Source: Nitrospirota bacterium (lineage in GTDB: Bacteria; Nitrospinota_A; UBA7883; JACRGQ01). From it: a DNA stretch of 10,181 bases. Below the pieces are notes generated by a model. It was not told where the DNA came from. It worked only from the letters and a program-made list of their open reading frames with translations, and did not search any database. Shown here piece by piece: positions 5,632 to 10,181 of this stretch. The position numbers were made by a program, and so were the translations under genes. The stretch is from positions 1-10,181 of the forward strand of contig JAJRYM010000056.1 of assembly GCA_024275775.1 (NCBI GenBank), given 5' to 3'. Every line of letters begins with the position of its first letter. Within the stretch, counting starts at the first letter, position 1.

Positions 5632-6932
5632 TACGAATCCCTTTCCACAAGCATCGCGCCGCCCTGGCCGCCGCCTATGCAGAGCGACGCCACCGCCCGA
5701 TGCGTACCGGTGCGCTCCAGCACTTTCAGAAGATGCAGAACAAGCCTCGCGCCGGTCGCCCCTACAGGATGCCCCAGGCTGATGGCTCCTCCGTCCACAT
5801 TAAGTTTTTCCATATCGAACTCGCCGGGGAAGTTGTCTATGCCCAGCTCCTCGCGGAAGTAATCTGCGTTCCACGCTTTCATGCAGGAGAGCACCTGCGC
5901 GGCGAACGCTTCGTTTATTTCCCAAAAATCCACATCCGCAGTTTTCAGTCCGTTTTCCGCCAGCAGAGGTCCCATCGAATGAACCGGCCCCAGCCCCATT
6001 TCCGAGGGGTCCAGGCCCGCCCATTTTGTACCGACGATTCTTCCAAGAACCGTCAGGTTATGTTTTTTTACGGCCTCTTCGCTTGCGAGAATTAGCAGGG
6101 CCGCGCCGTCGGTTATCTGTCCGCTGTTTCCGGCTGTGACGCTTCCGACCTTCCTGTCGAACGCCGGTTTCAGCTTCGCCAGTTTTTTCGTGTCCGTACC
6201 GCGCCTTAATCCGCTGTCCTCTTCGTAAGCGTTTCCCTTGTTGTCGTATATCGCGGTAATTTCATTGTTAAACCTGCCGTTGTCTATCGCGTCGGCTAGA
6301 AGCCTGTGGCTTCGTTCTGAAAAGGCGTCGGCTTCCTTTCTTGTAATGCCGAACCTGAAAGCAAGCTGTTCCGCCGTCTGCCCCATCGAAAGGCCTACGG
6401 TCGGATCGGTAAGGCCGTGCAGAAGCCCTACGACAGGTTTGAAAAAGTTCGGCCGGAATTTCCGAATGGCTTTCAGTTTGCCTGCAATCCCGGTTTTGCG
6501 ATTTCCCCAGTCAAACAGCCAGTCCTGCATTTTGCCGTCGAAATGAAGCGGCGCGTAGCTCATAGCTTCCGTACCGCCCGCCAGCACGAGGTCGGCCTTT
6601 CCGAGCACGATATCCTTGAAAGCCGAATCGAGCGCCTGCATGCCGGAAGCGCAGTTTCTGTGAACCGTCCAGGCCGGAACTTTCTTGCCGCATCCCAGAC
6701 GCAGAGAAATTATTCTCGCTATATTGGTTTCATCCACGCCCGGAATAATGTTGCCTATTATTACCTCGTCGAACTCTTCCGGCGAAAACGGCTGGCGCAG
6801 AAGAAGCGCCCTCCCGGCGGCCACCGCAAGGTCGGACGCCGTGAAAGGGCCGCGTTTGCCTTTCGCCTTGAGAAAAGGGGTTCTGCTTCCGTCAACTACG
6901 AATACCGTACGGAGGGTATGCTCGTCAGGCAT
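5631..6932 (-). CDS. fadI: Acetyl-CoA C-acyltransferase (3-ketoacyl-CoA thiolase)
   Basis: This 433-residue thiolase has all the active-site motifs. Nucleophilic C94 lies in NCASGMQALDSA, NEAF (340-343) follows WEI, H388 lies in GGAISLGHPVGATGAR, and C418 lies in the terminal CIGGGQGGAM loop. The length agrees with FadI (436 in E. coli) rather than the shorter FadA. It also has the long central insertion (about 124-180) typical of mitochondrial trifunctional beta-subunit and FadI thiolases. It cleaves 3-ketoacyl-CoA with CoA to acetyl-CoA and a chain shortened by two carbons, in complex with the neighbouring FadJ. I chose the ATG at 6932, not the longer frame opening at 7010. AGGAAG (6942-6947) lies 9 bases ahead of it, the extra 26 residues of the longer form are basic and unlike thiolases, and MPDEHTLRTVFVVDGSRTPF is a normal thiolase start. 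The start overlaps the fadE stop as ATGCCTGA. Confidence 0.94.
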   Translation of the reverse strand: MPDEHTLRTVFVVDGSRTPFLKAKGKRGPFTASDLAVAAGRALLLRQPFSPEEFDEVIIGNIIPGVDETNIARIISLRLGCGKKVPAWTVHRNCASGMQALDSAFKDIVLGKADLVLAGGTEAMSYAPLHFDGKMQDWLFDWGNRKTGIAGKLKAIRKFRPNFFKPVVGLLHGLTDPTVGLSMGQTAEQLAFRFGITRKEADAFSERSHRLLADAIDNGRFNNEITAIYDNKGNAYEEDSGLRRGTDTKKLAKLKPAFDRKVGSVTAGNSGQITDGAALLILASEEAVKKHNLTVLGRIVGTKWAGLDPSEMGLGPVHSMGPLLAENGLKTADVDFWEINEAFAAQVLSCMKAWNADYFREELGIDNFPGEFDMEKLNVDGGAISLGHPVGATGARLVLHLLKVLERTGTHRAVASLCIGGGQGGAMLVERDS

Positions 6933-9399
6933 TTTTATCTTCTTCCTGAGACGGGGCTGAAGGTTCTTCCGCAATTCGCCGCTCCCAATAATCTTTCGGG
7001 AATTCGTCAACAGTTATCACGTCCGTTCTCGCCGTCGATGCTTTCTGGACGATTATTTTCTCACTTTCTGTGAGCACGCCTTTTTCCAGCGCTTCCTCAA
7101 TCCGGTCTTCATAGCGGAACGAATGTATCTCGCCATTTCTTACCGCGTTATGGATTTTCTTTTCAAGCGGTTCAGCGGCGATGACCTTTAAAAGCGCATC
7201 GTCTATTCTGCCCAGCGGGTCGCTTTTTTCGCCGATGTATATCCCTTCCGTAAGCCTGTCTCTTGCTTCGGAAGGTTCCAGCAGAAGGTCAGCGGCTTCG
7301 TGCCCCAGCCTGTCGGACGGCGGTTTGAAAGGCTTGCCGAACGGAAATATAACCAATCGTAAGGCTGTCGGCAGAACGGGAACCGGCAGGTTGTTCAGTA
7401 TGCCGTCCAGCGCCTTCTGTATTTCATAAAACGATTCTTCGCATGCCCATTTCGCCAGAGGTATATCCGCAGACGGTCTGCCGTCGTCCTCGAATCTTTT
7501 GAGAACGGCGCTTACAAAATAAAGACGGCTCAATACATCGGCGAACCGGCCGGAAATTTTTTCCTTCCGTTTCAGCCCGCCGCCAAGAATGAGCAGGGAG
7601 GCATCGGCCAGAAAAGCGAACGCCGAGCTCATCCATTGTAACCGCCTGTAATATTCCGCCAGCGGATTTCCCGGCGGCGCCGGCAGAAGCCTGCCGAATG
7701 TTATCGCTGAAATGGAAGCTCTCACTTTATTGCTCGTCGTAAAACCGATATGCCCGAACAATGCTTTGTCGAACTCGCTTGCCGATTTTTCGGCATCCTG
7801 ATCTCCTGCGGCTTCCATCTCCCGCAGAATCCATGGATGGGCTCTTATAACCCCCTGCCCGAACACAATCAGCGTGCGGGTGAGAATGTTGGCTCCCTCT
7901 ACTGTTATGCTTACCGGGATTCCCTGATACACCGAACCGAGGAAATTGCGCGGCCCCATCACTATGGCCGCCCCGCCTTGAACGTCCACAGCGTCGTTTA
8001 CCACTATCCGCATCATTTCGGTGAGGTTGTATTTCGATATTGCGGAGAGAAGGGCCGGCCGTTCGCCGGAATCCACGCCGGCGAGCGTCATTTTACGCCC
8101 CGCGTCCATCATGTAGGTGTAGCCGGCTATGCGGGCGAGCCGTTCTTCGACCCCTTCGAATTTTCCTATCGGGAGATTGAACTGTTTTCTTATGCGCGCG
8201 TAGCCTCCCACCCCTCTCGCCGAGAGTTTCGCGGCGGCTACGCTCAAAGCGGGCAGGGATATCGACCTGCCGATGGCCAGCCGCTCCATAAGCATCCGCC
8301 AGCCGTTGCCGACCTGTTCGGCGCCGCCTACGATGTATTCAACCGGAATAAATACGTTTTCCCCGCGGGCGGTTCCGTTCAGGAACGGCGTGCCGGTGGG
8401 GTCGTGGCGCGGGCCGACGGCCACTCCCGGCAGATCCGTCGGCACCAGAGCCACTGTTATTCCGAGGTCTTCCTTCTCTCCCAGAAGGTGTGCGGGGTCG
8501 AACAGCCGGAACGCCAGCCCCATCACGGTCGCTACGGGGGCCAGCGTTATGTACCGCTTGTCGAAGGTCAATCTTATGCCGGTTACTTCCCTGCCGTTGA
8601 AGGAGCCTTTCATAACGTAACCGGTATCCGGTATAGAGGAGGCATCGCTTCCGGCAGACGGCGCGGTGAGCGCGAAACACGGTATTTCGGTGCCGTCGGC
8701 AAGCCGAGGCAGATAATGATCTTTCTGTTCGCCGGTGCCGTAGGCCATCAGCAGTTCGGCGGGGCCTAGCGAATTGGGAACCATCACCGTAACCGCGGCG
8801 GTTGTCGACCGGGAGGCGATTTTGGCTATCACTTCGGAATGGCCGTAAGCGGAAAAACCGAGCCCGCCATACTCCTTTGGAATTATCATTCCGAAGAAGC
8901 GGTTTTTCTTTAAAAAATCCCAGACTTCCGCGGGAAGGTCGTACAGTTCCGAGGTCACCTTCCAGTTGTCGATTTTCGCGCAGAGCTCTTCAACCGCCCC
9001 GTTAAGGAAGGCTTTTTCTTCTTCCGAGAGTTCCGGCTCTTTTATGGCGTGAAGTTTTTTCCAGTCCGGCCTGCCGCCGAAAATATCGCCCTCCCACCAG
9101 ACCGTTCCGGCTTCGAGAGCTTCTCTTTCCGTGCGGGAGAGGGGAGGCATCAATTTTTTGAAAAGGGTGAGAACGCGGTTGCTCACAAGTTTTCTGCGAA
9201 GCGCGGGAATGTTTAACGGCACGGCTATCGCCAGCGCGACAACCCACCAGAAGGAAATCCCGAACCAGCCCGAAAGCCCGAAGTACGTCCAGCCGGCAAG
9301 AACGGTAAAGATGACGGCTGTCGATGCGTAAAGCCCAGTTCCAAAATAAAAAAGCAGAATTAAGGCACCGATAAGAAAAAGAGGCAGGAGAACGGACAT
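6925..9399 (-). CDS. fadE: Membrane-anchored FadE-type acyl-CoA dehydrogenase
   Basis: The 824-residue protein matches FadE (814 in E. coli) across its length. Hydrophobic segments at about 2-42 and 46-62 anchor it in the inner membrane. The acyl-CoA dehydrogenase core spans about 125-520. It has the CFALTAPSAGSDASS region (241-255) that contacts substrate and FAD, and VEGANILTR (500-508), where E501 is the expected catalytic base. The extra C-terminal region (about 520-824, with PFGKPFKPPSDRLGHEAADLLLEPSEARDRLTEG in pieces at 686-719) is the DUF1974-type tail of this family. It oxidises acyl-CoA to trans-2-enoyl-CoA, the first step of beta-oxidation, passing electrons through FAD to an electron-transfer flavoprotein. 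It heads the operon. AAGGAG (9406-9411) lies 6 bases before the ATG and a TATAAT box lies further up. The last residues are acidic and unconserved. Confidence is high from start to stop. Confidence 0.94.
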   Translation of the reverse strand: MSVLLPLFLIGALILLFYFGTGLYASTAVIFTVLAGWTYFGLSGWFGISFWWVVALAIAVPLNIPALRRKLVSNRVLTLFKKLMPPLSRTEREALEAGTVWWEGDIFGGRPDWKKLHAIKEPELSEEEKAFLNGAVEELCAKIDNWKVTSELYDLPAEVWDFLKKNRFFGMIIPKEYGGLGFSAYGHSEVIAKIASRSTTAAVTVMVPNSLGPAELLMAYGTGEQKDHYLPRLADGTEIPCFALTAPSAGSDASSIPDTGYVMKGSFNGREVTGIRLTFDKRYITLAPVATVMGLAFRLFDPAHLLGEKEDLGITVALVPTDLPGVAVGPRHDPTGTPFLNGTARGENVFIPVEYIVGGAEQVGNGWRMLMERLAIGRSISLPALSVAAAKLSARGVGGYARIRKQFNLPIGKFEGVEERLARIAGYTYMMDAGRKMTLAGVDSGERPALLSAISKYNLTEMMRIVVNDAVDVQGGAAIVMGPRNFLGSVYQGIPVSITVEGANILTRTLIVFGQGVIRAHPWILREMEAAGDQDAEKSASEFDKALFGHIGFTTSNKVRASISAITFGRLLPAPPGNPLAEYYRRLQWMSSAFAFLADASLLILGGGLKRKEKISGRFADVLSRLYFVSAVLKRFEDDGRPSADIPLAKWACEESFYEIQKALDGILNNLPVPVLPTALRLVIFPFGKPFKPPSDRLGHEAADLLLEPSEARDRLTEGIYIGEKSDPLGRIDDALLKVIAAEPLEKKIHNAVRNGEIHSFRYEDRIEEALEKGVLTESEKIIVQKASTARTDVITVDEFPKDYWERRIAEEPSAPSQEEDKNA

Positions 9400-9441
9400 A
9401 TAAATCTCCTTCTCGCGAAGTTAAAATTTTCCCTTAAGCGT

Positions 9442-9470
9442 ATTATAACTTTTCTGTCGTAATTTATAGA
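9442..9470 (-). promoter_or_regulatory. Candidate promoter of the fadE-fadI-fadJ operon
   Basis: On the - strand a perfect TATAAT occupies 9447 down to 9442, about 43 bases before the fadE ATG. Seventeen bases upstream lies TCTATA (9470-9465), only three of six matches to TTGACA, so an activator or a relaxed -35 is implied. The surrounding 9421-9480 is very AT-rich and contains short self-complementary pieces such as CTTAAG and AAAATTTT. No site resembling the known FadR or TetR-type fatty-acid regulator consensus was recognised. Confidence 0.5.
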
Positions 9471-9529
9471 ACCGTATTTTAGAAAAAAGCTTCAAGCGAA
9501 TAAAAATGCCACGGAAGAGTATGGAATCG

Positions 9530-9572
9530 AAAAAGTTGCGAGAGCCGTATCCCGTTAAGGAGACGGCTCTCG
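9530..9572 (-). terminator. Rho-independent terminator after the right-edge lipoprotein gene
   Basis: A perfect 10-base inverted repeat, CGAGAGCCGT (9539-9548) with ACGGCTCTCG (9563-9572), flanks a 14-base loop. On the - strand it is followed, after four bases, by five T (9534 down to 9530). It begins 11 bases after the lipoprotein stop codon and lies upstream of the fad promoter, so it should separate the two transcripts. The T-run is short and slightly displaced. Confidence 0.72.
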
Positions 9573-9583
9573 GCGATTATCTC

Positions 9584-10181
9584 TTATGGAGTGAAAATCT
9601 GAAAACAGGTGGCCGCCGGGCTTATTTGCGCTATGAAAACCTTGTACGCGGTGCCCGCCGTAAGAATCGTCTCCGTGGAAGCCGTTTGCCGGGCGCCGCC
9701 GGCAGGAACCGTTCCGTGGGTAACCGGCGAGGCTATGCTGTTGGTAGTAGTTGAAACTGACCATACAGGCGTAGTCGGCGCGGATACCTTCACAACGCTC
9801 AGGCTGAAGATGTTTCCTATCGACCATGTGTAAATGGGAGTTGTGGGTGATGTTTTATCGACGGTGATTGAGCATCCGCCGCCCGATATCGTCCCTCCGC
9901 TAGCGGGGAGGTTCGGGTCGTTAGGAGTCGTATCCAAAGTGTCGGGGATGCCGTCGCCGTCGGTATCGGTTGCCGTTTTTGTGGAATCGTTGGGAGCGGA
10001 GTCCAGATTATTGCTTATTCCGTCGCTGTCCGTATCGGTATTGGTCGGGTCGAAGGGAAACAGGTCGGCATTGCCAGTCAGGCCGTCGTTATCCGAATCG
10101 GTACTGCTGTCACTTTCCGCATCGCTTTCGGCCGTTGTTCCCGACCCTCCGCCTCCGCATCCCTGAAGAGCCAGCGTTCCC
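9584..10181 (-). CDS. Lipoprotein with thrombospondin type 3-like calcium-binding repeats (5' end outside window)
   Basis: The frame is open from the right edge to TAA at 9584-9586, at least 198 codons; the start lies beyond the window. The first visible residues, GTLALQG, are the end of a lipoprotein signal peptide, and LQGC forms the lipobox with the lipidated cysteine at 10157-10159. Gly at +2 suggests outer-membrane sorting. A GGGGSG tether and an acidic Ser-rich stretch follow. Three repeats then open with DSDNDG, DTDSDG and DTDGDG, spaced 21 and 23 codons; these are Ca2+-binding in thrombospondin type 3-like proteins. The C-terminal half (from about 9890 down) is a beta-rich Ser/Thr domain with PVWSVSTTTN and LTAGTAYKVFI, and a Cys near each end (9872-9874 and near the C-terminus). 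A TTG at 9937 would give a shorter product lacking lipobox and repeats and is not the real start. The ligand or role is unknown; surface adhesion or binding is a guess. Confidence 0.82.
   Translation of the reverse strand, partial: GTLALQGCGGGGSGTTAESDAESDSSTDSDNDGLTGNADLFPFDPTNTDTDSDGISNNLDSAPNDSTKTATDTDGDGIPDTLDTTPNDPNLPASGGTISGGGCSITVDKTSPTTPIYTWSIGNIFSLSVVKVSAPTTPVWSVSTTTNSIASPVTHGTVPAGGARQTASTETILTAGTAYKVFIAQISPAATCFQIFTP
9917..10102 (-). repeat. Three DxDxDG calcium-binding coding repeats
   Basis: The repeats begin with the Asp codons at about 10099, 10036 and 9967 on the - strand. Each has DxDxDG(I/L), then a middle Asp, then an FPFDP- or PND-type end. Asp positions in this pattern coordinate Ca2+ in thrombospondin type 3-like and related TSP3 repeats. 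At DNA level the copies are only loosely similar, pointing to old duplication. Confidence 0.8.

Noticed and set aside
6933..7010. Longer thiolase start giving 26 extra N-terminal residues
   Set aside because: The extension overlaps conserved fadE codons and is basic and unlike thiolases. The ATG at 6932 has a well-placed AGGAAG.
7750..8769. 339-codon open frame on the + strand opposite fadE
   Set aside because: It mirrors the conserved fadE coding sequence, has His/Gly/Arg-rich composition without domain features, and lacks a ribosome binding site of note.
9834..10166. 110-codon open frame on the + strand at the right edge
   Set aside because: Its Ser/Val/Pro-rich product is the reverse of the Asp-rich repeat region of the lipoprotein on the other strand, which has a lipobox, repeats and a terminator supporting it.

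Overview
The window reads as chromosomal DNA from a diderm (Gram-negative-type) bacterium of roughly balanced GC content. The clues are a membrane-anchored FadE-type acyl-CoA dehydrogenase with FadI/FadJ-type partners, two lipobox lipoproteins and several exported proteins. I cannot place the phylum from sequence alone; an uncultured marine or groundwater lineage related to Deltaproteobacteria or Nitrospinota would fit but is a guess.

Left part (about 1-2330, + strand). A tight two-gene unit encodes an exported beta-sandwich-like protein with a DHFHYFLDG motif and a four-helix membrane protein with two histidines predicted on the periplasmic side. After a gap with a good sigma70-type promoter comes a 398-residue exported protein of three segments joined by Pro/Gly- and Ser/Gly-rich linkers, with four cysteines that fall into two plausible disulfide pairs. 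None of the three matches a function I can name.

Middle part (about 2330-3540, + strand, noticeably more AT-rich in its spacers). A ribbon-helix-helix antitoxin and a RelE/ParE-like toxin form a type II toxin-antitoxin pair. Its promoter carries two short palindromes, one over the -35 and one over the -10 element. Next is a small lipoprotein whose promoter spacer and leader each contain a run of seven G. The leader also holds a 9-codon upstream ORF that ends in an ATGA overlap with the lipoprotein start.

Right part (10181 down to 3592, - strand). A three-gene fatty-acid beta-oxidation operon occupies 9399-3592 in the order fadE, fadI, fadJ, with junctions ATGCCTGA and TAATG. It covers acyl-CoA dehydrogenation, hydration, 3-hydroxyacyl-CoA oxidation and thiolysis, so one full turn of the cycle is encoded in one transcript. 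An acyl-CoA synthetase and electron-transfer flavoprotein are not in the window. Upstream of it, cut by the right edge, is a lipoprotein with three DxDxDG calcium-binding (thrombospondin type 3-like) repeats, followed by a clear hairpin terminator that separates it from the fad promoter.

No tRNA, rRNA, CRISPR array, insertion sequence or phage gene was seen. There is no gene-free stretch longer than 300 bases.
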